Below are positions 1-11,732 of a DNA stretch of 64,000 bases, in pieces. A model generated the notes under the pieces. It did not search any database. It was given only the letters and a program-made list of their open reading frames with translations, and was not told where the DNA came from. Positions within the stretch are counted from its first letter, which is position 1. Every line of letters starts with the position of its first letter. Source of the DNA: Hyaloperonospora brassicae (taxonomy: Eukaryota > Oomycota > Peronosporomycetes > Peronosporales > Peronosporaceae). Made by a program: the position numbers and the translations under genes. The stretch is taken from positions 248,001-312,000 of the forward strand of contig CANTFL010001342.1 in assembly GCA_947650285.1 (NCBI GenBank), read 5' to 3'.

Positions 1-3000
1 TGATATTGGACAATTGTACACGTTAAGTGACAAATTCAGTTCGTCTATGTGAGACCTCACTGTACCGCCGAAGTATAAGCCACGGCAAATTACTTATAGC
101 ACCAGCGGATGGAATAATACATTCAGCTGCTTTTTTTGGTAAACAAATCAGCCTTTGTTTACACGCATGCTGCTCTGCCATTATGATATCGTTAGATTAA
201 ATCAAAAATGCAATGTGGAAGTTGGTAAGGCAATTCTCGCCCACATCTATCATTTTGAACATATCGTCAAAGTTCTGCCTACATACAATTCCGTGAACGT
301 CGAATTACTGAAGTTCACTACCGATCCAAAAATATAACATGAGTATAAAAAGTCTCGTCGTCGATCGATCCACGTCTGATCATGTCTAGCGTAGGAAATG
401 ATTTGCTGACATTTCTTTCAGCCTGACAGTCCATGTGCATTACACGCCAATACGTAGCTACTTGTAACATGATCTTATTAGGTAAGCGAATCAATACATA
501 ACTTTGCACTCTATCTACTTGCCATGAACTATGGAAATCGTTTTCGGGTCATCTTTATCGACCTACAATCTAATATGTATTCGTATCTTCAGACAAAAAT
601 ACTAATGTCGCTTGTGAACTGATATATACAAGACAAACAAACTAAACCGCAATATAAACACACCTACGAATTACTTGTCCACCTTTAAGAAGAATGGATA
701 CTGACTTACTAGTTCCATATGCTCTAGTCAATCTTTGACTTTCTCTTGCCGTGTGCCTTCTTATACATGCGTTTGAGCTCATATGTTCTTTCTGTGTATC
801 CTATATCCCACCTTGCGCTACTTTCTTAGATTGACACGCTAGAAATATCCCGTATCAATGGAATGCATATCCATTTGTACTCTATTTCCAATAAAATAGT
901 TTATTTATACATTTGTAATCGGAATATCGATGGGTACAAGGAGCATTAGAGGTACGCATTGTACATTACCGTTATCTTTAAAAATCACGTCAATATTTAC
1001 TATATCATAGCCGTTTCACCTTCACGTAGGGCTATTACTGGTAGCTCTATTGCTCACATTATGAGATTCATTAGATATAAGGCCAAAGTTAGTACGCATT
1101 TTGAATATTTCACAGCGTTTTGAATACCGTCAAATTTACTGTGCAGTCCGCCACTAGCAATCCAAACCATTGATGTTATATATAGGTTTATGCTACAGCT
1201 CATAGACATGCAACTAGCTTAAAGAACATGCGAATGAATATTTTTTGAATACTCATGTAATCTAAAGAGAACAAAGAGCAAAAAGGATCACTAGTGGACC
1301 ACAGCAACTTTTAAGCGCCTCAGTACGGCGACCGTTTGTCGCATGAACAAAATTTAAGGCTACAACATAGATTAACACGTCATTTTCGACATGATTCGCC
1401 GTTGTCGCTAACACAATGTATTGTCCAATCGTAGCGACTACTTGCGGAAACGACGCGATACATAGACAACAATAACGTAACTGAGTCAAAACCGTTATAC
1501 GAAATTCTCCGCGCAACGATAGTGAAAAGTCTGAGATAGGTCCTAAGTGAAACAAGCTTAGACCTATCGTTTGGTTGAGGTACAAAAGTAGAGTGTCTAC
1601 CAAAAGAATCGGAAACAATAGCGAAAAATGATCTCACTTTTTACCGTCATCAAATGATGTCATTGCAGTGCTTTTTTTGCGCGCGTATACAAAGTTCAGG
1701 CGTGCTGTAATGCATCACGCCTTATCGGAGAGCGCGTCAAACCCTATGTATATTAGGTTTATGATAAAATTAGTAGACATAAATCATTTTACACAAAAAA
1801 TATGTCTAGAAGTGCGTAGTGAAGCTCGGTTAACCGAGTCCACAGGACGCTAAATCGCGAGTTCTGCATAGAAATGCGGATCGTCTTTCGGCGCCCGCCT
1901 AGCAATTTATAGCGAGAATACTTTAGAGCACCTTCTCGTACCACTCACGACACGCAATCAGGCGGACTAAGCGCTTCCTCAATTGTGCAAGATAACGTGT
2001 ATCTGGAGTACGATGTTACTTGCAAAAGCCCTCGTCTGCATAGACGCAAACGATCACAAAATAGTTTAGCGGCAATGAACACTTCTTTTTATCACAACTA
2101 GTTGGCGTCACATACAACCGTCGTCGTCTTCTAATGGACTTGCATAGCACCAAAAGCTCGCGGGAACGCCATTGCCCGCATCAAAACCGTTAATTTGTAT
2201 CGGAGAAGTGACTGTGTACTATTTACCCTGTCCAATATGATCTTGCGTCATAACGATAAGGCGATGGCTTCGCTCCAAAGACGTCGCTTATTAATTTAGC
2301 ACATTCGATGAATGGAAGCGCATCAATAAGATTGATTAGTTGAACCATGGAAATGGTTGCAGTCTAAATTAGGTAGAATTAAGATCTGTAAATCAACCAC
2401 TTTGATCCTCCCTGAAGTGAATAAATGTCTTACAATCCGTTATCTTCGGTCTCTCCGCTTTATTTTGTCTCCACCTCCATCTCTAATCGAATCAATGCCA
2501 ACTAGCCCTTTCAATGGTACTATGAAATGGGACTGCATAGAGACATGATGTGACAGAGGGCTGGTTTCAGCGAATTATTAGTCCTTATTTCGGCTTGGAA
2601 TTGACCACTATAAAACTTTTGGGGGCATTATCGTGGTGTTACAACACGGTTGAATATCTTGCAGGAGTGTATGTAGTCTGCTCCTGGCGTTATAAATTGA
2701 ACCATACAATGGTGTTTAACAAAGCGGATACTGAAGTCGTCAAGTTTCTTCAGGAGAATATCCTCATTACAAATTTATTTCGAGTTGTTACACTTGTCCA
2801 CGCAGTAGACTGTAAAATATACGTGGTCAGCACCGGTAGCATTACAGACGGTCAAGATCACCGATAGCACTGTCCGTGAAGCCTGCCATGCATCTCATCC
2901 TTGTATAGTCTCATCTTAACACACTGATCACAACATCGAAGGCATCGGCGCCGATCAAAATGATGAGGATAACTTCATTACCGTTAATAGTAATTTGTTG

Positions 3001-5532
3001 CTTGGCGCTGTACGGTGCGCTCGGTAGTCTTTGGCATTATTAAAAGAATCGGCAGCTGCAACAGCAATGCTCAAGAATCAATAAAACCACGTGCTCGGTC
3101 CAGAACGAGCGACAGATTGAGGACACGTAAAAACCACGCGAGAAATTGAGACGTGCTATCGTTCGAACCAATGAGTAAAATCTTCAGGGGTTCAGTGGGT
3201 TGTGGAATGTCGGCTCGTAGCGTTTGTTTACACATCTTTGTATCATTTAGCATTGTCTTGTATCATGTATTGTGCGACATAGATAGGATGCCTTGTCATA
3301 CCGTAGCCAGATGATTCGACCGTGGTCTGGGCTTGACGGTCTTTGTAAATATATAGAGAGGGTAAATCGTCCATTAAAGATACTTAAGACTTCATATGTC
3401 TGTTTTTAACCAAAGATCTTGATCATCTGCCATTATAGAGTATTTACAACCGCATTCCTCATTCTGCTGATTCGATACTACAAGTGTTATAAGGAAACTG
3501 TCATACTTCAAGTGGAAATGACCGTTGACCAAGTCCGGGGTTAGAACTGTGTAAGCACTATTGACCAAGTGAATAATCTGCGATCGCCCTCTAATCTGCA
3601 CCTGGGGACAGAGAAAGCATGCATTGAAGGCTTATTTTGCATAGGAGGACCTAGCGTTCCTCTGAGATGTAATACATGGACGAATCCGTGGGTGTAGACT
3701 TACTCTGCTCTTTAACCCGACTCCAGTGCACGATCTAGTCGGACGTGGCCAGGTGCAACACTACATGAATATTATCTTGACGTTGTACTTCCCACACATT
3801 ATCGAATGGTACTGGATCGTAACAGGGTCATCATGTTCCAAAAGGGGTTCAATTTGTGGGAGCGAGCTTCACGCGCAGCGAACGAGTTGGCGCAAATTAA
3901 GGTAAGTCGTGAAAAGCAAAAAACTAACGTAGGAACGGGATGTCCATCTCTGTTGTTACTCCCGTACCTCGGGAAATTGGAGGGCAGCTTACCTTTCAGG
4001 TGGCACGCTGTGTTGCCTACTGAAGCACTCGCATCCGAGAGAAGACCTTTCATCTTATAACATTTTCCCTTCTAAGAGGTACGTCAAACATTTGGCAAGA
4101 TAACAAGATTCTACGCTCTTCAAGTGTTCTTCTTGTTATTTTAAAGAAGCGTTGGAGTTGTTACTAATCTGATAATGGGCTCACAGACGGGGATCGAAGC
4201 CGATATGTGAGTTGTATTCAAATCGGTCTTATCTCGACAATAATTGAATAATATAAGCCGGTGAATACCAGCCACTAATTTCGCTCCCTGTCTCCACCGT
4301 TTGCAGATTTTACCTAACGCTGGGTAATTACCTCTTGTAATATACCGTTTGTAAAAGTTCTGCTTTTTTAGATGCAAAATGAAATCGATTGCGCGGTTGT
4401 GGGGCACGTATCTTCGAGATAGTCGAATATCTGGTGAAACCCAAACGCCAGGTAGTGATAGTGAGTCACAATAAGTTTAACCATGGCGGAAACCGAACTT
4501 GCACTCAATTGCGTGGAATTTCACTTCCCAAACGACTAAGGCAATATGTTACTCCGTCGATATCGCTTTGACATCACACAATGTAACTAAAAAAATCAAA
4601 CGACGAATACTAATATCAATAGCCATCATGCACATATCGCAGCAACATCACTCGCTAATAATGGCTCTTTCATTGTCCGCACCAGACGCCAAATGGATAA
4701 TGTCAATTTATATCAAGAACATTTTTATACATGATCAAGTAAATAGAGAGCGCTACTCTCGAAACCATACGGACCTGTCGTCGACGGAGTCGATAGACTC
4801 TGATGATGGATAAATTACGTCAGAAATTAAGCGAAAGCATCCTCGAAGGATAGCAATAGACATATATTCGTAGCGTATCTTGTTGATATCTGAACATATT
4901 GTTTCACTTCGCGGCCACAATTGGGACTGTATATTTTTATCGCTGTAATTTAGCCACACATTACATCAATTATTTGACGTTCGACAGTATACACTTGCTT
5001 CTACCTCGTGAGCACAAGTATAAAGTGGGCACAGATCATTGCGAAAATCTTTGTTCGACATCTTGTCTTTCAAGCAGTCTCTTATTCACGGTGTACCAGA
5101 TTCGTTAGGCTACATCATAAGCAGTCATCAGTCTGATTTGTTATATCCCGGGCGAAATTTAGATATTGCTTGCAAGCGGTAGTAAACCTGCAGAGTGCGG
5201 TATGAGGAACCAATACATATTTCGTAATGAGGTGCGTGATCCTAGAAAGAGTATCTGACACATGTCATAGCCCAGTAAATACAATTGAGACAGCAACAAA
5301 TGACCTCGAATGACACAAACGAGTTGCATTATTTAGACCGGCCCCAGAACTACTATCGACGGTGCCGAAAGCTGTCGAGCGCATGTTACCGGATGCTGCT
5401 GACACCGTCTACCGGACCCAAACCAGGATCTGGTCGTATATTTGCTCAGTGTGCGTCACTACGCGCTGAACTCAGCGTTAGGTGAATGTCTCTAGCAGGA
5501 ACATCTGACATTAGACCAAGCGATTGCAACGA
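1..5532. repeat. Left arm of a large inverted repeat
   Basis: The reverse complement of this stretch recurs, with small indels and scattered substitutions, at 33365-38913: base 1 pairs with about 38913 and base 5532 with about 33365. Because it matches from the first base, the repeat may extend left of the window. Similarity by eye is around nine bases in ten. No intact gene is recognised inside. Short reading frames near 1.3-1.6 kb, 2.5-2.9 kb and 3.8-4.1 kb are interrupted in one or both arms. A stretch near 3806-3900 could once have been an exon (it is followed by a GTAAGT-like donor), but nothing identifies it. The innermost end abuts the direct duplication at 5533. Confidence 0.85.
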
Positions 5533-8500
5533 ACGAGACCTGATTTTTCGACTACTACGCCCGGTAGCGATCCCAGAGCAACGACATGGAGGAGATAATA
5601 GCAGTATTATTTGTTTTTACCTAGCAACCGAGTTGTTTCATGTGTCAATCTCACATCAGCAGACCTTATCTGACAGTCTTGGTAGGCGCAAGAAATCGTT
5701 TCATAGGGTCCCCGAGAGGTAAATAATGAAATTGACTGTTGAACGCTGTGAAGGCAAGATAGACAGTCTGATTCTGTAGCCAAATTACTATAGCTCATTG
5801 TCAGACGAGGAAGTTATGCTCAACGAGCATGCTACTTCTCTAGAGAACTCGACTTTACGAGTCAACGAGCAAAAAGCTTCAGATCCTTGTTTAAGAGAAC
5901 TAACAATTCAACGAATCGAGTGCACAATGTGTGAGGAGTCTATGTCCTAACAAGACTTGACTCTCTTGTGACCTGAGACGCCTTAAAAAGGCAAGTGCCT
6001 CTAACAGATCAAAAGGGGAACTGAACTTTGTTTTATTTTTTTGTGGAAGTATACCTTTAGCCGTAAAATACCTGATCCAGACACGAATACCCTAAATTGG
6101 TACCTTTTTTTAAAGATCCCTTGTCTGGTGGCTGACACACGACAGCCTGCAACGACTGATAAGGTGTTCTACTATCACTTCCAATGGGATCCTATCCCTG
6201 GTGTGAACCCCACATGTTATATCGGCTACCAACCGACGTGTAACCCGTTACAATCGATACATTGATGTTTTTTTGATACTCTAGCTCGCTAGGCAAAGCC
6301 CCAAGGTAGGCACTGAAGAAGAAGAGTGTTAACACATGCAAGCAGTCTAGTTGTGAGGCCCAGTTACAACAATATTGCTGCTGCAATAAAGACCGCGTCA
6401 TAATACAAGTGCCATTAGCGGATCGTTTGCTGCAGTTGAAGCCGGTATACCATTGTCTCACTCTCGTTGTTATGTAAGGAGTTTGGAACTGCAGTAAATC
6501 ATCTGAACTATTAGGGTTCGTTGGCAGCGTTCTTATAGTATCCAAGGTACGACGCACAACAGCGGTGCTGAACAATGCCAGCCGGTCTACATGTTTGCCT
6601 CATCGTAGCGCGTAGAACTTTTACGGAGGGGATGGACGTAGTTGCCAGGGCTTCGTGTGACTATCTGAGCCTATGATGGATCACTTCATTGAGCAAAGGC
6701 ATGACTGAGCGGTCATGCTTGTTGTTGTATTATTTAATGATAAGTGCGTTGTTTTGCTTGGTACATGGACAGATGCGAAAGCGTCAGTGCGCGCTCATGG
6801 TGACCAAAGTGATGCTACAACTGAATGTTTCGATAAAACTACACAGCATGTCAAACGATATCAAGAGCGAAAGGCTTGCATCGAGTTGATACCGCACACT
6901 CATTTCCCGTAGCACAGATCATGCGATTGAACAACACAGGTACGTCTCCTACGATGACGCATGTTCGTGCCGTTGTCAAGTTGTGATCGCAATGCAGCTA
7001 CGCCTGGTTCCGCTCTAGATGTAGAAACGTCCCTTTGAGCTTGTTGCGGGCATGCAATACGCGTTTCACCATCTCTGCGTGCTTGCAATCAACGTATCGT
7101 AAGAAGATGCCGAAAGATGAGGAGTGCAGTCTCCGCGCGAGTCCTCTGTGCGGGAGCCTCAGAGCCTCAACTACCGGTGAATCTGCACGTTTGTCTGCAC
7201 TCATTCGACCAAGCATGACAACATTTTGCAACATGTGTTACAACACACGTGTCATGGATCACTATTACCATTCGTACCACGTGGCAACAAATTGCCGTTC
7301 AGTACGACGATGCGCGAACATAGAGTGCAACAATCGTTACTCTTGCATCGCAATACATCCAGCAGCCGTTCACGAGTCGTCAGTTTTTCGCCATCGAGTC
7401 CCACTCCCTACCATGAGGTTACGTTTGGAAGCCCCGGTTGATTGACGTCATTTCAGTTGCTCCTGTCGCTAACCTCAAACACCACCCTACATCTGGTGTA
7501 CGTTTGTGAGTCGCCTGGAGAGCTTCCTGCAGCTTGTCATCGTCAGCTCCAAGAGGTTGGAGGTTGGAGGAAATAGAAGGTAAAACAGACTGTATGTGGT
7601 TTACGGAAGCTCAAGCATATGTGATGTCGTCCGAACAAAAGCAACCTGCGCAGTGTCATTGATGGTCATGCTCGTTGCTACATCTCCACATTGATATCGA
7701 TCGTAGCAAGCTGATGATGAAGTACAGTGTCAAGCTGTTCGATGTCGTCGAGTACGGCTACAGCGTTTACCTTTTGAACAAACGTTTGTGCGATACACAA
7801 GTCATTCGATGTTGACTCTTCAAATGAGCACTTCATCGAATGGTCATCGAATTGTTTCTTGCACTAAGAGCATGCATGTTGGTGATCAGAAGTTGACTAT
7901 CTTTTCAGGGGAAACACCGCCTGTGGTGTTTGCAAGGAAAGGTTTTGACACCGGTGTTCAACATTGCGTGCGCACAATGAAAGAAAGCGATCGTTTGTGC
8001 AATCAAGTACTTGACGGATAAGGCACTTAGCTGAAATACACGTGACATCGTTCCTACAGGTCGTGGCGAGAAGTGAGATCAACGTTCGTAGCTGTAGCCT
8101 GGGTCAACGCTGATCAGGCAAGAAATACTCATCGTTGACGCGCGAAGGAAGCCGAAGCAGTGTGCAGTAGATCAAAAGAGAAGATGTCGTTGATGGAGAT
8201 CAGTTCAAAGCAGCATAGTAATGGCATCAATTGATCAGAAGCCTTCAAATGTGATCGAATGTATGGGGCAGAGGCGCATGATGAGCGAAAACTGACTTTG
8301 TTGCAGATCCTTTTGGTCAGAATGAAAGAGACGAAGAGGTCGCGGTCGCTCAACTACAGTCTACGAATCTGTCCATACGTATCGAAACGGAAAGCGTTGT
8401 CTGTCATGCCATAGGGTTCAAAGTACCTCGACGATCGCAACCTTCTTCGTACGAGGTATAAGTCAGACAGACGATAAGGTTGACGGGGGCAGAGAAGGAT

Positions 8501-8790
8501 AACGGCTTTGGTTCGCATGGCGTACGCTCTGTCGTGGTTTTTACGTAGCACATGGTTTCGACTGCAGCACATGTTCGTCCATATGTTTCTCCAGCTATCG
8601 TTCGCTCGTGCGATCGAAAATTCTTGCTCTACGACATATGAAGCTCGACCACCGATGGTCTAGTGCCCTAAGGTACACATAAAGCCGCCATGCAGCCCGT
8701 GGCTCCACAACTTTCGGTCTGGATGTTGCCATGTGGCATTTACAATCACGAAACGGGGGCGGATAAAGCTGTAGCGAACCGATCAAGCCT
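5533..8790. other. Gene-poor 5' part of duplication copy A
   Basis: No intact gene is recognised here. Several short frames are shared with copy B (for example 6689-6912 and 7035-7445 on the plus strand and 8129-8572 on the minus strand). They are short, overlap one another, and change length between the copies, which suggests decayed rather than functional coding sequence. The stretch may be an old retroelement, but no diagnostic motif could be named. Confidence 0.5.
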
Positions 8791-8806
8791 CAGTCATTCC
8801 AAAACT
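8791..8806 (+). promoter_or_regulatory. Candidate oomycete initiator upstream of the epimerase gene
   Basis: CAGTCATTCCAAAACT lies about 50 bases before the ATG at 8854 and resembles the TCATTYY-centred initiator described for oomycete core promoters. The same bases are kept in copy B (48384-48399). The resemblance was judged by eye; transcription starts are not known. Confidence 0.35.
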
Positions 8807-8853
8807 TCTCCTCTGCGCCACAAGCTCAACCTGGACATCGTCCCACTTGTAGC

Positions 8854-9864
8854 ATGACCAGAGCCTTCTTCATCAAGACTGCCGCATTGGTGGCGGCAGT
8901 AGTCGCTTCCGCGAACGCTGAATTGAAGACTGTGAAGCTCAAGCACCCAAGCGGCTCCAGTGCTGAGGTGTTCCTCTTCGGTGCCCACGTCAAGTCGTTT
9001 CGCGCCGCTATCGCCCCCAAGCTCGACATTCTGTTCATGTCGAATGACTCAGTGCTGGACGGCATCGAGCCTATTCGCGGTGGCATTCCTCTTATCTTTC
9101 CCAATTTTGGCAGCCTAAAGGGCTTTCCTAGCCACGGGTTTGCCCGCACCACGCACTGGACTCTGGTGAGCCAAAATGATGCGAAGGACAAGAAGAGCCC
9201 CAGTGTGGCCACGTTTTCGATGGCGTCGAGCAACTCGACCCGTACCATCTGGCCCGTAGACTTTGAGCTCACGTACGAGGTCAAGCTGTATGCCGATCAG
9301 CTCAGGACGGCTCTGCATGTGCTTAACACGTTCGGCAAGCCGATTGATTTCCACGCGCTGCTGCACAACTACCTGTGGGTGGACGACGCGCGCAACAAGG
9401 GCGTGCAGGTGAAGGGGCTCAAGGGCGTCGAGTACTTTGACAAGGTGAGCAAGACGAACAAGACTGAGACTCGTGAGCTCATTGACTTTTCGGCTCAGAC
9501 GGACAATGTGTACCGCAACGCCCCGGACCTCGTGTCTGCAATCATCAAGGGCGTCAACGCCATCGACCGTACGGTGACGGTCAGAAAGGGAGGCTCTATC
9601 AGTGGCGGGGCCGGTGCGAAGGTGGAAACCGGCGGGAAATCGGGCATTCCGCGCGACTCGAAGAGCTCGAAACGAGTCAGCACGAAGACAGACCTCGTTT
9701 TGTGGAACCCGTGGGCCGAGCGTGCCGTGGCCATGAAGGACTTTGGGGACGAAGAGTACAAGAACATGGTGGCCATTGAGCCGGGACGTGTGAGCGAGAA
9801 GCAAGTCCTGCCTAATGGCCAGACGTACACGTTGCAGCAGACTATCTCTGTCCGCGCAAAGTAA
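8854..9864 (+). CDS. Secreted glucose-6-phosphate 1-epimerase-like protein, copy A
   Basis: The 336-residue product belongs to the aldose-1-epimerase/galactose-mutarotase superfamily, closest in layout to D-hexose-6-phosphate mutarotases (alpha/beta anomer interconversion of glucose 6-phosphate). Family landmarks are GGIPLIFPNFG at about 76-86, PSHGFAR at 92-98 (likely catalytic His), FHALLHNYL at 166-174, and LWNPW (283-287) followed by VAIEPG with the likely catalytic Glu at about 309. Residues 1-22 form a clear signal peptide (hydrophobic core, cleavage expected after SANA), so the product is predicted to enter the secretory pathway, unlike the usual cytosolic enzymes. An insert rich in Gly, Ser and Lys (about 245-275) precedes the last strand. 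The ATG follows a candidate initiator by about 50 bases. The gene has no intron. Copy B differs at four residues. The family call is firm; the substrate is inferred. Confidence 0.9.
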   Translation: MTRAFFIKTAALVAAVVASANAELKTVKLKHPSGSSAEVFLFGAHVKSFRAAIAPKLDILFMSNDSVLDGIEPIRGGIPLIFPNFGSLKGFPSHGFARTTHWTLVSQNDAKDKKSPSVATFSMASSNSTRTIWPVDFELTYEVKLYADQLRTALHVLNTFGKPIDFHALLHNYLWVDDARNKGVQVKGLKGVEYFDKVSKTNKTETRELIDFSAQTDNVYRNAPDLVSAIIKGVNAIDRTVTVRKGGSISGGAGAKVETGGKSGIPRDSKSSKRVSTKTDLVLWNPWAERAVAMKDFGDEEYKNMVAIEPGRVSEKQVLPNGQTYTLQQTISVRAK

Positions 9865-10206
9865 GACGGGACGCTGTGGGGTTCAGGGAGTTGTTCCATA
9901 CATACTGCGTTGTCATGTCATTTTTTCCTTTTCAGTCGATGGAACAGGAGCTCGCTCTAATGTGCCAAACGAATACACGATCCGCCTTTTCAGTGTATAC
10001 ATGTTTTTTGTAGTCAGACGTATACCGTCCGCCTCAGCTCTTTGTCCCTCTGTCTGTCCGGTACGTGTGGCACGGCACAAGATACCGGTGTTTGTCAGCC
10101 TGATACCAAAGACGGTATCGCCTGCTCGTCAAGTACTACAGAGAAAAGAGAGTGGGTCAGAAGAGAGCGATTTATTGACCCAAATGTCTAGAGGCTCCGA
10201 TCCCAG

Positions 10207-11732
10207 ATGCCTGGAGAAATGGGTCAATCAATCGTTTCCATGACCCATTTACAGCCAATGAAATGTCTCCCTTGTGCGCCCACCACTTTGCATGCAATCG
10301 CTTGCAAAAACAGCGACGACGCGCGTACAATCGATTCCCCCGACTTAGTGACAATGGCAACACCACCTGCGGGGATGTACCTAGTGAACGCGCTGGACGA
10401 CACCGCGTTATTGACCGGTCTCGAGCCAATGCGCGACGCACTGTCTGCCACGTCAGAGCACATGCGACATGCACTGCCACTGGAGAGCAGCAACGCGACG
10501 CTGGACGTCGAGATGAACATCGACATGGACGTCTTTTGCCCCGGCGCCATGTTGGACGCCGACGCGTTTCCGAGCGACTCGGGCGATGGGTTATTTGACT
10601 CGAGGTTTTATCCTGGTACGTCGAATTCGACAATGTGTATAGAGTGGTATGTAATTTATTGTTGACATCTGTATATTACGTAGTAATATTTGTCCATGTA
10701 CAAGTCGAGGCATTCACAGACTCACGTTGTCCATGTCGAGAAACACTATGGATCCACTTGTGCTGTTGATTGACGTGTTGTTGTTGTTGATTTGGTGCAA
10801 TAGCGATGAGTGGTGACGATGTGCAGGAGGACATTGAGCAGATGCTGTTGTGTGGCTCGGACGAAGCGCTTTTGCACAGTCACGACCATGACACGATGCC
10901 AGGGCAGCGATGTCAGTGTCGGACCTTTGCGATCACAGCAAACCGCGTGCAAACGCCGTCGAAAAAAGTTGGTGTAGCCATTGCAGCGAGGGATCAGAGA
11001 AAAGTCTTGCGGCACACTTTTGGGTCAGGACAGAGGTTGCAGGGCTTTGGCTTCGACGAAGCAGCTGGTATCGACCAGACGCCGCATCTGGAGGTCGAGT
11101 TGACGGACAAGCGACAGTCTGCGTCTGCTCAGGATGTCTTTGCTACTGTGGTAGAGAGAAGATGTACTGTGATGGCGGAGGGGCGCTTGGTTGTAGACAG
11201 GGAAACGATACAGGCGCTTCCAGAACGGCCCGAGGCGAAGGAACAGAACGTGGCTCTGACGCCAGCGCATGTGCGGCAAAAGTCGTGCTCGATGGAAGAT
11301 GACCAGATATACAGTAGTCCGTTACAGCGAAGTCTGCCGGTCGGTGCAGTTCCAAGCCCATTGAGTTCGATCGACTTCGTGTCGTTGGAGGATGTGGTTG
11401 CAACGCCGTTGTCCAACACGTCACGGTCTACGGTCCGTTCGAATAGGCCAGCGACAGCGCGTTCGTTGTCGCCTGCTGACGAGCTGGAGAAAATGACAGC
11501 AAGTGGCTCTAAACTGTCAATACCCAAGATGAACATGCTGAAGTGCAACTTCCAAGTGTCTCCGGGGCATGGCACGGTGCCGCTTGTCACGCCCACGGCG
11601 ATGTTACCGCCGCCGTATTTCCGAGGTGCACTGGACTCGCCAGAAAAGCGACGTGCGCATTCGAAGACGATCGACTCATTTGCGCAGTCGTTGTCATTCT
11701 CGTTTGCAAAAGACGCTTCAACTGGCATGTGA
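10207..11732 (+). CDS. Two-exon gene of unknown function, copy A
   Basis: Exon 1 is 10207-10615 and exon 2 is 10804-11732. The 188-base intron 10616-10803 begins GTACGT and ends CAATAG. Splicing leaves one base of phase that joins in frame to the next exon, giving about 445 residues. The start could also be an internal Met, for instance the one before ATPPAGMY at 10351. No catalytic motif or membrane segment is seen. Exon 1 is acidic with Met-rich stretches. Exon 2 contains a Cys/His patch (HSHDHD, then CQC) and long Ser/Pro/Thr-rich disordered stretches, and ends in a Ser/Phe-rich tail. The same exon structure is kept in copy B with about 17 amino-acid differences, most of them conservative. 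I do not recognise the family. A regulatory or scaffold protein is possible, but this is a guess. Confidence 0.7.

Noticed and set aside
9115..9804. 229-codon minus-strand frame (and its twin at 48708-49397)
   Set aside because: It lies wholly inside the epimerase gene on the other strand. It is a shadow produced by GC-rich codon use, with no domain of its own.
10172..10633. Minus-strand and alternate-frame ORFs over exon 1 of the unknown gene
   Set aside because: Arg/Cys/Pro-rich shadow translations. The spliced plus-strand gene explains the region.
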